This document shows, in pieces, positions 25,200-35,321 of a stretch of DNA of 64,000 nt; the stretch's first letter is position 1, and each line of letters starts with the position of its first letter. The notes beneath the pieces were generated by a model, which had not been told where the DNA came from, made no database searches, and was given only the letters and a program-made list of their open reading frames with translations. The stretch comes from Psychrobacillus sp. OK032. GTDB lineage: Bacteria; Bacillota; Bacilli; Bacillales_A; Planococcaceae. The stretch covers positions 178,753-242,752 of the forward strand of contig NZ_FOGY01000009.1 in the NCBI RefSeq assembly GCF_900111345.1. Direction: 5' to 3'. The translations under genes were made by a program, and so were the position numbers.

Positions 25200-27059
25200 A
25201 TGGGATTATTAGATAAGTTGCAGACGAATATGTTAACGGCAGATGGGGCGATGGGGACGCTACTTTATTCGTTTGGGATTGACTATTGCAATGAAGAATT
25301 AAACATCGAAAGACCAGAAATTATAGAAAAGATCCATCAGGACTATATAGCAGCTGGTGCAGATATTATTCAAACTAATACATATGGAGCGAACTCAATT
25401 AAATTGGCGAGATATGGACTTGAGGATCGTGTGAAAGAAATAAATGAAGCTGCAATTCAAATAGCAAAACGAGCCGCTGCACCGGGCGGACAGTTTGTAC
25501 TCGGGACAATCGGAGGAATTCGAGGGATTCGAAAGAGTGATGCAACGTTAGAGGAAATTATTCAAATGGTCGACAGCCAAGCGAATCATTTGCTTACTGG
25601 AAATCCGGATGGACTATTACTTGAAACGTATTATGATTTCGATGAATTATCCGCAACGGTTACCCACTTACGAAAACTGACAAATACGCCAATCATAGCG
25701 CAAGTATCGATGCATGAACCGGGTATTTTACAAAATGGGCTATCATTAAATGATGCATTGCATCAGCTGGATGCATTAGGAGCAGACGTCGTTGGAGTCA
25801 ATTGCCGTCTAGGTCCGTTCCATACAATACAGGCATTAGAAGAGGTTACACTTCCGAAAAATGCGTTTCTTTCTGCTTTCCCGAATGCTAGTTTACTAGA
25901 TATAGAAGAGGGCCGCATAGTGTACGAATCAGAGGCAGATTATTTCGGTCAGGCAGCGCTACTTCTTCGTGAAGAAGGTGTTCGATTAATCGGTGGATGT
26001 TGTGGAACGACTCCAAAGCATATCGAAGCTGCCAAAAAAAGAATTGGTCAATTAGCCCCATTAACAACGAAAGTCGTAGCTCCTAAAAAGCCGATTATCA
26101 TCCGCGATGCAGAGCCGAATATCAATGAACCACTCCATGAAAAGGCGCAAAGGGAACGGACGATTATTGTGGAACTAGACACTCCACGTCATCTAGACAC
26201 GACGACATTTATGGAAGGTGCCACAAAGCTTTACGATGCGGGCGTAGATGCCGTGACAATGGCGGATAATTCTCTTGCTTCCCCGCGTATTAGCAATATG
26301 GCGATGGGATCAATGTTAAAGTTACAAAACAATATTCGACCACTTGCACATATTACTTGCCGTGATCGCAATCTTATTGGGCTTCAATCGCATTTAATGG
26401 GGCTTGACGCGCTCGGTATTCATGACATATTAGCGGTAACAGGCGACCCAACAAAAATTGGAGATTTCCCAGGTGCAACAAGCGTTTATGACGTTTCAAG
26501 TTTGGAATTAATTCAACTAATTAAGCAATTAAATGAAGGAATTTCATTCTCAGGGAAATCGCTTCGAAAGAAAGCAAACTTCTCTGTAGCGGCGGCTTTT
26601 AATCCGAATGTTCGCGTATTAGACCGCGCAGTAAAACGATTAGAGAAAAAAATCGAGTGTGGAGCGGATTATTTCATCACGCAGCCCGTTTATACAAAAG
26701 AAAAAATTCAAGAAATTTATGAAGCGACGAAACATTTAACAACTCCGATTTTCATCGGTATTATGCCGCTAACAAATATTCGAAACTCAGAGTTCTTACA
26801 CAATGAAGTACCAGGTATCAAATTATCTGACGATGTGCTCGCAAGAATGCGTGCATGTGGGGAAGATCGAGAACGTGCAACTGCAGAAGGTATTCAAATT
26901 TCCAAAGAATTAATAGACACAGCAGCAGAATTGTTCCAAGGCATTTATATTATTACCCCGTTTTTCAGATATGATATGTCATTGGAATTGATTGCACATA
27001 TTAAAGAAATTGATAGTAAGAAAGCGAGAGAGAACAGCTATGTCCAAACATCTAATTGA
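25200..27059 (+). CDS. yitJ: Bifunctional homocysteine S-methyltransferase / methylene-THF reductase
   Basis: About 619 residues from ATG 25200 (GTG 25194 is possible; AGGGAGG lies at 25183-25189). N-terminal half: homocysteine methyltransferase domain with ADGAMGT, and zinc cysteines in GVNCRLG and GGCCGTTPKHI near residue 275. C-terminal half: MTHFR fold (RNLIGLQSHLMGLDALGIHDILAVTGDPTKIGDFPG; FFITQPVYT-like region). It matches B. subtilis YitJ, also behind a SAM riboswitch. It should make 5-methyl-THF for MetH and may methylate homocysteine. Its stop overlaps the start of metH by 20 bases. Confidence 0.94.
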   Translation: MGLLDKLQTNMLTADGAMGTLLYSFGIDYCNEELNIERPEIIEKIHQDYIAAGADIIQTNTYGANSIKLARYGLEDRVKEINEAAIQIAKRAAAPGGQFVLGTIGGIRGIRKSDATLEEIIQMVDSQANHLLTGNPDGLLLETYYDFDELSATVTHLRKLTNTPIIAQVSMHEPGILQNGLSLNDALHQLDALGADVVGVNCRLGPFHTIQALEEVTLPKNAFLSAFPNASLLDIEEGRIVYESEADYFGQAALLLREEGVRLIGGCCGTTPKHIEAAKKRIGQLAPLTTKVVAPKKPIIIRDAEPNINEPLHEKAQRERTIIVELDTPRHLDTTTFMEGATKLYDAGVDAVTMADNSLASPRISNMAMGSMLKLQNNIRPLAHITCRDRNLIGLQSHLMGLDALGIHDILAVTGDPTKIGDFPGATSVYDVSSLELIQLIKQLNEGISFSGKSLRKKANFSVAAAFNPNVRVLDRAVKRLEKKIECGADYFITQPVYTKEKIQEIYEATKHLTTPIFIGIMPLTNIRNSEFLHNEVPGIKLSDDVLARMRACGEDRERATAEGIQISKELIDTAAELFQGIYIITPFFRYDMSLELIAHIKEIDSKKARENSYVQTSN

Positions 27060-30000
27060 GCAACAACTTCAAAATAGAATCCTCATCATCGATGGTGCGA
27101 TGGGTACGATGATACAAAATGCGAATCTTTCCGCGGAAGATTTCGGAGGAGAACAATATGACGGATGTAACGAGTATTTAAATACAGTCAATCCAGGTGT
27201 TATTGAACAAATTCATCGGGAATACTTAGAGGCTGGCGCAGATATTATTTGCACGAATACATTTGGTGGAACACCGGTTGTATTAAACGAGTATGATCTC
27301 GGTGACCAAGCATATGATATTAACTTTCGTGCTGCTCAATTTGCAAAGAAATGTACGGAAGAATTCTCGACTCCAGAATGGCCACGTTTTGTAGCAGGGG
27401 CGATTGGACCGACGACAAAAACGTTATCAGTTACTGGAGGAATAACTTTTGATGAATTGACTCACGATTTTTATGTGCAAGCAAAAGCATTAGTGGAAGG
27501 CGGCTCTGACTTGATTTTACTTGAAACAAGTCAAGATATGCTAAACGTTAAAGCAGCAACAATAGGAATTAAACAAGCATTTACTGAAACGGGAAAAGAA
27601 CTTCCTATTATGATTTCTGGCACGATTGAACCGATGGGAACTACCCTTGCTGGGCAAAGCATTGAAGCATTCTATATTTCAATTGAACATGTAAAACCAC
27701 TTTCTGTTGGCCTGAATTGTGCGACTGGGCCAGAATTTATGACGGATCATATCCGCTCACTTTCTGAGTTGTCGGATGGATATGTAAGCTGTTATCCAAA
27801 TGCTGGGTTACCGGATGAGGAAGGGCATTATCATGAATCGCCGGACTCCTTGTCTAAAAAGTTAAAAGGTTTTGCAGAAAAAGGGTGGTTAAATTTAGTC
27901 GGTGGGTGTTGCGGAACGACTCCTGCACATATTCGAGCAGTCCGAGAAGCGGTTGAAGGTATTGCACCAAGAAAACCAGCTGAAGATAGTCATGGCCATG
28001 TAGTTTCAGGAATCGAGCCACTCCTTTATGATGATTCGATGCGCCCGCTGTTAATAGGGGAGCGAACGAATGTAATCGGATCACGAAAGTTTAAACGACT
28101 CATAATAGATGAGAAATTTGAAGAAGCTTCAGAAATTGCACGTGCCCAAGTTAAAAGTGGCGCGCATGTAATTGATATTTGTCTAGCAAATCCAGATCGT
28201 GATGAGCTAGCTGATATGACTAACTTTATGAAAGAAGTTGTGAAAAAAGTAAAGGTGCCGCTTGTTATCGATTCGACGGATGAAAAGGTTATTGAAGAGG
28301 CATTAAAATATTCCCAAGGGAAAACGATCATTAACTCGATCAACTTAGAAGATGGGGAAGAACGTTTCGATGCTGTCATGCCGATTGTCAAAAAATACGG
28401 TGCATCTGTCGTAGTTGGAACAATCGACGAAATTGGGATGGCTGTTACACGTGAACGTAAATTAGAAATTGCAGAGCGTTCGTATGATTTACTTGTGAAC
28501 AAATGGGGACTTGCACCGGAAGATATCATTTTTGATCCCCTCGTCTTTCCAGTAGGAACAGGAGATCAACAATATATTGGTTCCGCTGTCGAAACAATTG
28601 AAGGAATTCGGTTAATAAAAGAAAAAATGCCAAGGTCACTAACCACACTAGGAGTAAGTAATGTATCATTTGGTCTTCCACCGGTTGGTCGAGAAGTACT
28701 TAATGCCGTGTATTTATACCATTGCACGCAAGCGGGTCTGGATTATGCAATCGTAAACACAGAGAAGCTAGAGCGCTATGCTTCTATTCCAGAGCAGGAA
28801 ATTACGATGGCAAATGAATTATTATTTACGACAACGGACAAAACACTTGCGGATTTCACAGATTTTTACCGGGATAAAAAGAAGGAAAAAACGGAAGCGG
28901 ATATTCCAAAAACAGTACCCGAACGTCTAGCCTATTACATTATCGAAGGAACGAAAGAAGGACTTATTCCCGATTTGGAACAGGCACTTAACATGTACGA
29001 TTCACCACTCGAAATAATAAATGGTCCCCTTATGAAAGGAATGTCAGAGGTAGGACGTCTCTTCAATGACAATCAATTAATCGTTGCGGAAGTTCTTCAA
29101 AGTGCCGGTGTGATGAAAGCATCGGTCTCTTATTTGGAACAATTTATGGAGAAAAATGAGGACGATTCTGGTAAAGGGAAAATCGTTCTTGCAACTGTAA
29201 AAGGGGACGTACATGACATCGGAAAAAACCTTGTCGATATTATCCTAAGCAATAATGGCTACAAAGTGTTGGATATAGGAATTAAAGTGACTCCAGCAGA
29301 ATTAATAGAAGTGATTCGAAAAGAGAAACCGGATATTGTAGGACTTTCTGGATTACTGGTTAAATCAGCTCAGCAAATGGTCATCACGGCACAGGATTTT
29401 AAAGATGCGGGCATTGATATTCCAATGCTTGTAGGTGGAGCAGCTCTTTCTAGACGATTCACAGAAACAAAAATTTCTGCAGAATATGAAGGACCAGTAC
29501 TTTATGCAAAAGATGCGATGCAAGGGTTGGAGCTTGCAAATCGTTTACAAAATAAAGAGGATAGGGCAACTTTATTAGATGAACTAACGGATCAACAAGA
29601 AAAACGAAAAATAGCCGAAGCAAACAGAGCTTCGAAACAAGCAGTTGCAGTTTTAACGAAGCCTGTGAAAACAGTGAGGGAAGATGTACAAGTATACAAA
29701 CCGAAAGACTTACGTCGACATGTATTAAAAGAATACTCCGTGGCGCATCTATATCCGTACGTCAATATGCGAACGCTTATTGGTCATCATTTAGGCTTAA
29801 AAGGATATAGCGATAAACTACTTGAACAGAAGGATAAGCGCGCAGTGGAATTACATGAATTAGTAACAGAGTTTTTAGGAGCAGGTATACTAAAACCGTC
29901 TGGAATGTATCAGTTTTTCCCAGCGCAATCAGATGGAGATGATGTCATCATCTATGATCCAAATGATGTTAAAACAGAAATAGAGCGTTATACATTTCCA

Positions 30001-30477
30001 CGTCAATCCGTGGAGCCTTACCTTTGTCTTGCTGACTATTTAAAATCGGTCGAAAGTGGCGAAATGGATTATGTCGCATTTATGCTCGTTACTGCAGGTC
30101 ATGGCGTACGTGCTGCAGCAAACAAATTAAAAGAGCAAGGAAAGTTTCTAGAAAGTCATGCGTTACAAGCAACTGCACTTGAACTAGCGGAAGGATTTGC
30201 AGAACGAATTCACCAAGAAATTCGAGATCAGTGGGGCTTCCCAGACGCAACCGACTTTACAATGCGCGAGCGATTTGCTGCTAAGTACCAAGGGCAACGT
30301 TTCTCATTTGGCTATCCAGCCTGTCCTAACCTGGAAGACCAATCTAAATTATTTGGTCTATTAAAACCAGAAGATATTGGTGTAGAGTTAACCGAAGAAT
30401 TCATGATGGAACCAGAAGCATCTGTATCTGCGATTGTATTTGCACATCCTGATGCGAGATACTTTGTAGTGGATTAA
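27040..30477 (+). CDS. metH: Cobalamin-dependent methionine synthase
   Basis: About 1145 residues from ATG 27040, inside the end of yitJ; the longer upstream frame only adds yitJ sequence. Domains in order: homocysteine-binding with zinc CC in GGCCGTTPAHI (about 1-320); pterin-binding (about 335-610, LIGERTNVIGSRKFK); cap and B12-binding (about 630-870) with DVHDIGKN in which His725 is the cobalt ligand; activation domain for SAM-dependent reactivation (about 890-1145, ending HPDARYFVVD). It transfers methyl from methyl-THF through B12 to homocysteine. Regulated with yitJ by a SAM riboswitch; no B12 sensor precedes it. Confidence 0.97.
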   Translation: MSKHLIEQQLQNRILIIDGAMGTMIQNANLSAEDFGGEQYDGCNEYLNTVNPGVIEQIHREYLEAGADIICTNTFGGTPVVLNEYDLGDQAYDINFRAAQFAKKCTEEFSTPEWPRFVAGAIGPTTKTLSVTGGITFDELTHDFYVQAKALVEGGSDLILLETSQDMLNVKAATIGIKQAFTETGKELPIMISGTIEPMGTTLAGQSIEAFYISIEHVKPLSVGLNCATGPEFMTDHIRSLSELSDGYVSCYPNAGLPDEEGHYHESPDSLSKKLKGFAEKGWLNLVGGCCGTTPAHIRAVREAVEGIAPRKPAEDSHGHVVSGIEPLLYDDSMRPLLIGERTNVIGSRKFKRLIIDEKFEEASEIARAQVKSGAHVIDICLANPDRDELADMTNFMKEVVKKVKVPLVIDSTDEKVIEEALKYSQGKTIINSINLEDGEERFDAVMPIVKKYGASVVVGTIDEIGMAVTRERKLEIAERSYDLLVNKWGLAPEDIIFDPLVFPVGTGDQQYIGSAVETIEGIRLIKEKMPRSLTTLGVSNVSFGLPPVGREVLNAVYLYHCTQAGLDYAIVNTEKLERYASIPEQEITMANELLFTTTDKTLADFTDFYRDKKKEKTEADIPKTVPERLAYYIIEGTKEGLIPDLEQALNMYDSPLEIINGPLMKGMSEVGRLFNDNQLIVAEVLQSAGVMKASVSYLEQFMEKNEDDSGKGKIVLATVKGDVHDIGKNLVDIILSNNGYKVLDIGIKVTPAELIEVIRKEKPDIVGLSGLLVKSAQQMVITAQDFKDAGIDIPMLVGGAALSRRFTETKISAEYEGPVLYAKDAMQGLELANRLQNKEDRATLLDELTDQQEKRKIAEANRASKQAVAVLTKPVKTVREDVQVYKPKDLRRHVLKEYSVAHLYPYVNMRTLIGHHLGLKGYSDKLLEQKDKRAVELHELVTEFLGAGILKPSGMYQFFPAQSDGDDVIIYDPNDVKTEIERYTFPRQSVEPYLCLADYLKSVESGEMDYVAFMLVTAGHGVRAAANKLKEQGKFLESHALQATALELAEGFAERIHQEIRDQWGFPDATDFTMRERFAAKYQGQRFSFGYPACPNLEDQSKLFGLLKPEDIGVELTEEFMMEPEASVSAIVFAHPDARYFVVD

Positions 30478-30518
30478 AACAACACAGTCAGCAGAAATCT
30501 GTTGACTGTGTTGTTTTT
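30478..30518. terminator. Bidirectional terminator between metH and the DUF817 gene
   Basis: AACAACACAGTCA / TTGACTGTGTTGTT hairpin; T-run on the right, A-run on the left. Confidence 0.85.
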
Positions 30519-31291
30519 TAATCTACTAGCTTAGTACCACTCTTTACTCTCTTCAATTGAGCCACGATAATTACACTAATAATAACAAGTAAAAACCACG
30601 AACTAATTTTTCCGATATGCACAATCGACCATGTAGCCTCCTGATTAGGATATTGCCAAGCACCTAAGAATGTGGTGATATTTTCAGCAATCCAAATAAA
30701 GAAACCAATCAATAGAAAAGCTAGAATCATATGCATTTTATAAATCTTTTCGTTGACCTGAAAAGTTACAAACGTACGGAAGAAAATAATGAACAATAAA
30801 GCTTTTAACACCCACCGTATATCGTAACTAAAATGATGAGTAAAGAAGTTCAAATAGATAAGAAAACTTATACTAACGGCGAAAAATGGCTTTGGCCAGT
30901 TATACATATGCAAATCCATCCGTCTCCAACTCTGGCAAATGTAGCTTGCCACACTCGCATACATAAATCCACTGTATAAAGGTACCCCGAAAAACTTACT
31001 ATAGGCTTCTTCCGGATAAGCCCAGGAACCCATATGTACCTTGAATAATTCAAGTACCAAACCAATTACGTGAAATAAACAAATTACCTTTAACTCATCA
31101 ATTGTTTCTAGTTTGGATACAAGCATAAAAACTTGTGCAGCTATACAAACGATTAAAATAAAATCATAGCGGGGCAAAAAGGGAATGGTTATAAATTTGG
31201 ATAATGCAAGCGCTGCAAATATGATGACAGGAAAGATACAACACAGTGCTTGTAAATATCCAAATCGTAGAAAGTTCCTCATAGTAAGCAT
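30518..31291 (-). CDS. DUF817 integral membrane protein, YoaT-like
   Basis: 257 residues with about eight hydrophobic segments spread along the whole length. It resembles the DUF817 family: LELFKVHMGSWAYPEEAYSKFFGVPLYSGFMYASV and LGAWQYPNQEATWSIVHIGKISSWFLLVI are typical conserved loops. The conserved W-Y-P motifs and acidic residues in loops hint at a transport or sensing role but the function is unknown. Alone and convergent with metH. Confidence 0.82.
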   Translation of the reverse strand: MLTMRNFLRFGYLQALCCIFPVIIFAALALSKFITIPFLPRYDFILIVCIAAQVFMLVSKLETIDELKVICLFHVIGLVLELFKVHMGSWAYPEEAYSKFFGVPLYSGFMYASVASYICQSWRRMDLHMYNWPKPFFAVSISFLIYLNFFTHHFSYDIRWVLKALLFIIFFRTFVTFQVNEKIYKMHMILAFLLIGFFIWIAENITTFLGAWQYPNQEATWSIVHIGKISSWFLLVIISVIIVAQLKRVKSGTKLVD

Positions 31292-31371
31292 AACCTCGAT
31301 TTTTTTCTAAATAAAAATACACTTAGAATTTAGACGAAACCATTTCTTACAAGTTGCTAGTAATCGAAATC

Positions 31372-31404
31372 AAAAAGCCGGCTATTTACGAAAAATAGCT
31401 GGCT
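31372..31404 (-). terminator. Leftward terminator
   Basis: AGCCGGCTATTT / AAATAGCTGGCT hairpin with a T-run on the minus strand. Very similar to the terminator at 32202-32235. Confidence 0.65.
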
Positions 31405-31411
31405 CAGTTTA

Positions 31412-31627
31412 TTATTTTTTCTTTTTAGCTTCTGCGTCACTGTCTTCTAAATTGAATTCATCCGTTACATCATCCATTTTATGGTTACTGAATCGCTGAC
31501 TCGGATATAGTCCTAAAGTATCGATGTAATTAAAGGGGTATAATGTCCAAATAACTAGTGATAGAATATTCAATGCTGTATAATTTACAACAGAAAGGGC
31601 GATATGATGAATCAAGAAAAACCTCAT
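31412..31627 (-). CDS. Doubtful small ORF ending in an acidic/lysine tail
   Basis: A leftward frame ends 8 bases before the terminator at 31372 with TLYPFNYIDTLGLYPSQRF and DVTDEFNLEDSDAEAKKKK, which looks like a genuine C terminus. The upstream part overlaps the start of the TetR gene on the other strand and no start codon has a ribosome site. It may be the end of a gene whose 5' part has been replaced, or a short real ORF. No family recognised. Confidence 0.28.
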   Translation of the reverse strand: MRFFLIHHIALSVVNYTALNILSLVIWTLYPFNYIDTLGLYPSQRFSNHKMDDVTDEFNLEDSDAEAKKKK

Positions 31628-32203
31628 GATGAGAATAGAAGTATACGAAGAACAAAGCGGATTTTTAAGTTGCACTTTATTAGTTTAATACGCGAAAAAG
31701 GGTATAAAAATGTGACGGTAACTGATATAGTGGATCGTGCTGATTATAATAGAAGTACTTTTTATCTATATTTCAAAGATAAAGAAGATTTGACGGAAGA
31801 ATTAGTGAACGATGTTTTGGATGAATTACACTATTCATTTCATATACCTTTTGAAGATGTGGAAGTGGTTAAGTATAACCGTATTTTGCCCTCATCGAAT
31901 ACATTTTTCCAACATCTATATGAACGAAAACAATTTTATAGTCTCTTAACCATTCAAGATACAATACCGGGGCTCGAGCAAAAGTTTCTGGGGAAAATGA
32001 AAGAAATATTTGATGCAATAACTTACATTGATACAGAAAAAGAAGAAGTTCAAATTGAGCATTTTAATACATATAAAATGTACGGATCATATGGAGTAAT
32101 TTTGGAATGGATTAAGGGTGGGTATGAAAAATCACCAGATGAAATTGCTGATAATCTTTTAGAAATATTCAAAACGAATACTAGTTCATTTAGGTTTAAC
32201 TAA
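31604..32203 (+). CDS. TetR-family transcriptional regulator
   Basis: 199 residues (198 if ATG 31607 is used; AGAAAGGG precedes both). N-terminal TetR HTH: KLHFISLIREKGYKNVTVTDIVDRADYNRSTFYLYFKDKEDL (about 22-65), followed by a helical ligand/dimer domain of the TetR_C_7-like kind. Such regulators repress neighbouring efflux or metabolic genes. It is convergent with the tatA operon, so its target is not evident. Confidence 0.88.
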   Translation: MMNQEKPHDENRSIRRTKRIFKLHFISLIREKGYKNVTVTDIVDRADYNRSTFYLYFKDKEDLTEELVNDVLDELHYSFHIPFEDVEVVKYNRILPSSNTFFQHLYERKQFYSLLTIQDTIPGLEQKFLGKMKEIFDAITYIDTEKEEVQIEHFNTYKMYGSYGVILEWIKGGYEKSPDEIADNLLEIFKTNTSSFRFN

Positions 32204-32236
32204 AAAAGCCAGCTATCATGAAAATAGCTGGCTCTT
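32202..32236. terminator. Terminator between tetR-like and tatA genes
   Basis: AAGCCAGCTAT / ATAGCTGGCT hairpin, with six A on the left (T-run for the leftward tatA transcript). Confidence 0.75.
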
Positions 32237-32244
32237 ACTATTAA

Positions 32245-32448
32245 TTATTTCTTTTCAAGCTCGATTTCTTTTGCTTCTGATTTAACTTCCTCTTTTTCTT
32301 CATCATTTATAATATCTCGTGTAGAGGTTTTAAATTCTTTCAATGTTTGTCCAACTGCTCTACCTAATTGAGGAAGCTTAGAAGGGCCAAAGATAACTAA
32401 AGCAATGATTAATACGAGGATTAAACCCGGTATCCCTATATTTGGCAT
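32245..32448 (-). CDS. tatA: Twin-arginine translocase subunit TatA
   Basis: 67 residues from ATG 32448, preceded by AAAGGAGGAAATT. One N-terminal membrane helix ([18 protein letters not shown]), then the [21 protein letters not shown] amphipathic helix and an acidic/lysine tail, all diagnostic of TatA. It is the last gene of an operon whose first product has a Tat signal, so it probably serves that exported enzyme. No tatC is present in the window. Confidence 0.93.
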   Translation of the reverse strand: MPNIGIPGLILVLIIALVIFGPSKLPQLGRAVGQTLKEFKTSTRDIINDEEKEEVKSEAKEIELEKK

Positions 32449-32509
32449 GTAATTTCCTCCTTTTTTATTTAGAATCACTATAAATATAACATACTTCATA
32501 AAAAAAGGG

Positions 32510-34234
32510 TTATTTAGCTTTGACTAATGGACCTCCACCGTTTTTCAAAAACTCGATCATCCCTTCAGCTGCACGGTAAGTTAATGCGGCAACTGTTGGT
32601 GTTGGGTTTGTAGGTCCGAAGTGAGGGAATGCGGAAGCTCCACATACGAATAGGTTGTCCACATCCCACATTTGCAGGTAGTTATTAACCGCAGAAGTTT
32701 CTGGATTTGCTCCCATAATTACGCCACCAGCATCATGTTGGAATGCGAATCTACCTCCAAAATGCTCAGCCATTGGGATGATATCGATAATATCTGCGCC
32801 CATTTCTTTTGCTACTTCCGCACATTTTTCTACTAAAAATTCATTACGCTTATGATCCATTTCTGTATAATCGAAAGTTACACGAATTAATGGATCACCA
32901 TAATCATCCTTGTAGGTTGGATCTAAATCTAGATAATGATCTTTATGAGGCAAGATAGCTCTTTGTGAAACAACTACCACATTACGGTGATAATAGTGTA
33001 TAGACTTTTCTTTAAATTCTTTCCCCCACATAGGGGTACCGAAAGGAACCGCATTATTGGCAATTGGCTCGTTCCCCATAAGGTGCATTTCGATTTGACC
33101 ACCATGAATAAAATCAATATTGCTATGGTCAAAATTATCCGCGTTGAAGTCATTGTACGCGGAACCAAGTGCACCAGTACCAATATAACTATTAAATTTC
33201 ATGTCTTCAAAGTAAGCTATTGCCCCAGTAATCGTATGGTGATCGGTATAGTTTTTCCCAATCATTCCTGTACCTGTTTTTGGATTATATTGTTCACCAA
33301 TTCCAGATAATAATAGTAAACGAACATTATTAAACGTGTAACTAGTTAATGCAACAACATCTGCTGGTTGCTCAAATTCTTCCCCTGTACGAGTGTCTTT
33401 ATAGAGTACACCCGTTGCTTTATTTCCATCATATAAAACACGCGTTACAATGGAATTAGTGCGAAGTTCAAAGTTACCTGTTTTTTTAGCAGTTGGGATA
33501 ACAGTTACGATAGGATCCGCTTTTGCTCCATATTCACAACCATAGTTTCCGCAAAATGCACAATATTGACAGGCATTTAATGTTTCTCCATCTGGATTTG
33601 TATAGGCCTCTGATACCGTTCCTGTTGGCACTACAAATGGATGGTAGCCTAGTTTTTCTGCAGCCTCGTGAAACATTTTCATTTGCGTTAATTTTTTTAG
33701 TGGAGGTGTAGGATAATCGACTGAACGAGGTCCCGCAAGTGGGTCAACCTCCCCTGAAACCCCGGCCATTTGCTCAAATTTAGAGTAATATGGTTCTATT
33801 TCATCATACGTAATACCCCAGTCTTGGATAGTTACTCCATCTGGAATCTTACTTTCGCCATACTTTTCGATAGTTTTACTACGAATTTCAAAATCATAAG
33901 GGAAGTAGCGATATGTTTGCGCACCCCAGTGAGCACCGCCACCGCCAGTCCCAGTCCCTAGAACAAGAGCACCTTCATCACGAACTGGTTTTGCTTCTTC
34001 CGCTAACGTATTTCGGAACGTAATTGTATCTTTATTTAATTTTTGCATTAATTCTTTATGAACATTGTATTTTAATTCATCGTGACCATGTAAGTAATCT
34101 TCAATCGTTCTTTCTACTCCACGCTCTAAACCCACTACATGATAACCAGCTTTTGTTAGTTCGGCAGCAACAATACCGCCCGTCCAACCCATACCTGTTG
34201 TAACAACATCCACTTTAGGTAATTTTGTAACCAT
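32510..34234 (-). CDS. GMC oxidoreductase, gluconate 2-dehydrogenase flavoprotein-like
   Basis: 574 residues. N-terminal FAD region ([30 protein letters not shown]), although the usual GxGxxG reads GMGWTG. A cysteine cluster [15 protein letters not shown] lies near residue 220. The C-terminal GMC region has [13 protein letters not shown] and [25 protein letters not shown]. It resembles the large subunit of membrane gluconate/sorbitol-type dehydrogenases. It has no signal of its own and probably leaves the cell with the Tat-tagged subunit encoded just upstream. The cytochrome subunit seen in proteobacteria is not here, so the electron acceptor is unknown. Confidence 0.88.
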   Translation of the reverse strand: MVTKLPKVDVVTTGMGWTGGIVAAELTKAGYHVVGLERGVERTIEDYLHGHDELKYNVHKELMQKLNKDTITFRNTLAEEAKPVRDEGALVLGTGTGGGGAHWGAQTYRYFPYDFEIRSKTIEKYGESKIPDGVTIQDWGITYDEIEPYYSKFEQMAGVSGEVDPLAGPRSVDYPTPPLKKLTQMKMFHEAAEKLGYHPFVVPTGTVSEAYTNPDGETLNACQYCAFCGNYGCEYGAKADPIVTVIPTAKKTGNFELRTNSIVTRVLYDGNKATGVLYKDTRTGEEFEQPADVVALTSYTFNNVRLLLLSGIGEQYNPKTGTGMIGKNYTDHHTITGAIAYFEDMKFNSYIGTGALGSAYNDFNADNFDHSNIDFIHGGQIEMHLMGNEPIANNAVPFGTPMWGKEFKEKSIHYYHRNVVVVSQRAILPHKDHYLDLDPTYKDDYGDPLIRVTFDYTEMDHKRNEFLVEKCAEVAKEMGADIIDIIPMAEHFGGRFAFQHDAGGVIMGANPETSAVNNYLQMWDVDNLFVCGASAFPHFGPTNPTPTVAALTYRAAEGMIEFLKNGGGPLVKAK

Positions 34235-34264
34235 AATATATGAACCTCCTAATTTAATTGACTA

Positions 34265-35014
34265 TTAATGTTTATGTCCGCCTAAACTAACTGGCTCTAT
34301 TGCAACAAATTCTTCTTTATCTAAATAGGCAGTATAAGACATTTGTGCCCCAGGGAATTCTTTCATTTTCCATCCTGCCATGTTTTTATTGCCTCCGTAT
34401 AATGGGTCGGCAAAGCATCCTTGTAGGGTAAGCGTTCTTAGTAAACTAAAGAATGCAGCGGAACTTACTAATTCCATTTCTACTTCGCCAACTTGGAAAG
34501 AAGTAAGTATGGCAATTTGCTGTTCTTCTGTTAAATCTTTAAAAAGGGTGCCGTCATGTTCTTTTTCAGCAACTTCATTTAGTTTTCGAACGCCTTGTAA
34601 AACTATTTCACTTTTATTAAGTGGCGTTTCGCCTGCTTTAAAAGGACCTTTTCTATAGTCATCCGCATTACTTCCCCATGGACTAGCTAATTGCTTGTCG
34701 ATAAAATAAGGAACGCCAAGTGCAATTGCACCAGGACCATTTTTATCTTCTGGATAAATTACTTCGGTAGCTGCGACAATTGCATCGAAATCTTTTTGAC
34801 GTACGAAAAACTGGCGTGTTTCACTATAATCGATGACAGTTTGGTTTGTGTCATGGGCAACTGTTGAAGTAGTAGCCTCTGATTTCCCATTTAATAAACT
34901 ACCAATTGCTCCACCTATTACAAGCCCACCAACTGTTAATCCAGAATTCTTGATGAACGAACGTCTAGAAGTACGTTTATCTAAAATCGGAATGTTCTTT
35001 TCTTGTTCTGACAC
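34265..35014 (-). CDS. Gluconate 2-dehydrogenase subunit 3 family protein, Tat-exported
   Basis: 249 residues. Twin-arginine signal TSRRSFIKNSGLTVGGLVIGGAIGS at residues about 14-40. The remainder matches the small subunit 3 of gluconate 2-dehydrogenase (AIVAATEVIYPEDKNGPGAIALGVPYFIDKQL; ending AGWKMKEFPGAQMSYT). It should carry the flavoprotein across the membrane and stabilise it. First gene of a three-gene leftward operon (this, GMC, tatA). Confidence 0.9.
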   Translation of the reverse strand: MSEQEKNIPILDKRTSRRSFIKNSGLTVGGLVIGGAIGSLLNGKSEATTSTVAHDTNQTVIDYSETRQFFVRQKDFDAIVAATEVIYPEDKNGPGAIALGVPYFIDKQLASPWGSNADDYRKGPFKAGETPLNKSEIVLQGVRKLNEVAEKEHDGTLFKDLTEEQQIAILTSFQVGEVEMELVSSAAFFSLLRTLTLQGCFADPLYGGNKNMAGWKMKEFPGAQMSYTAYLDKEEFVAIEPVSLGGHKH

Positions 35015-35321
35015 ACTTAAAACCTCCTAATATATATGATGTGAAATAATCTATATGTACCATGTTGACTTTGAAATTTTAACAGACTTATAGCATAGGT
35101 ACAATCATTAAAATAAAACTAAGTGACTATTCATTCGACACTTTAGCTCGATCTGTAGTGTAAAAGATTACTTCTGTTTAATATTGTAAATTTATTCATC
35201 TTCTACGCCTTAAGTCTTACTAAGTTTCCTCCTAGAGTCCGTTTGTAAAAAGATGCTTTTGAGAGATGATTAGAAAAGCAGATATGGGGGCAAAATGCTT
35301 CTGATGACCGAGGTGAAGAGA
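35015..35321. other. Divergent intergenic region
   Basis: AT-rich, no gene. A rightward TTGACT (35064) and TATAGC 18 bases on could be a promoter; nothing else is recognised. The GAGGTGAAGAG ribosome site of the next gene is at its right end. Confidence 0.4.

Noticed and set aside
28026..28529. Leftward 167-residue frame inside metH
   Set aside because: Low-complexity Ser/Thr-rich product on the opposite strand of a highly conserved gene; a shadow frame.
32510..34234. Choline or glucose-methanol oxidase as the specific call
   Set aside because: The Cys-rich centre and the adjacent subunit 3 gene fit gluconate 2-dehydrogenase-like complexes better.
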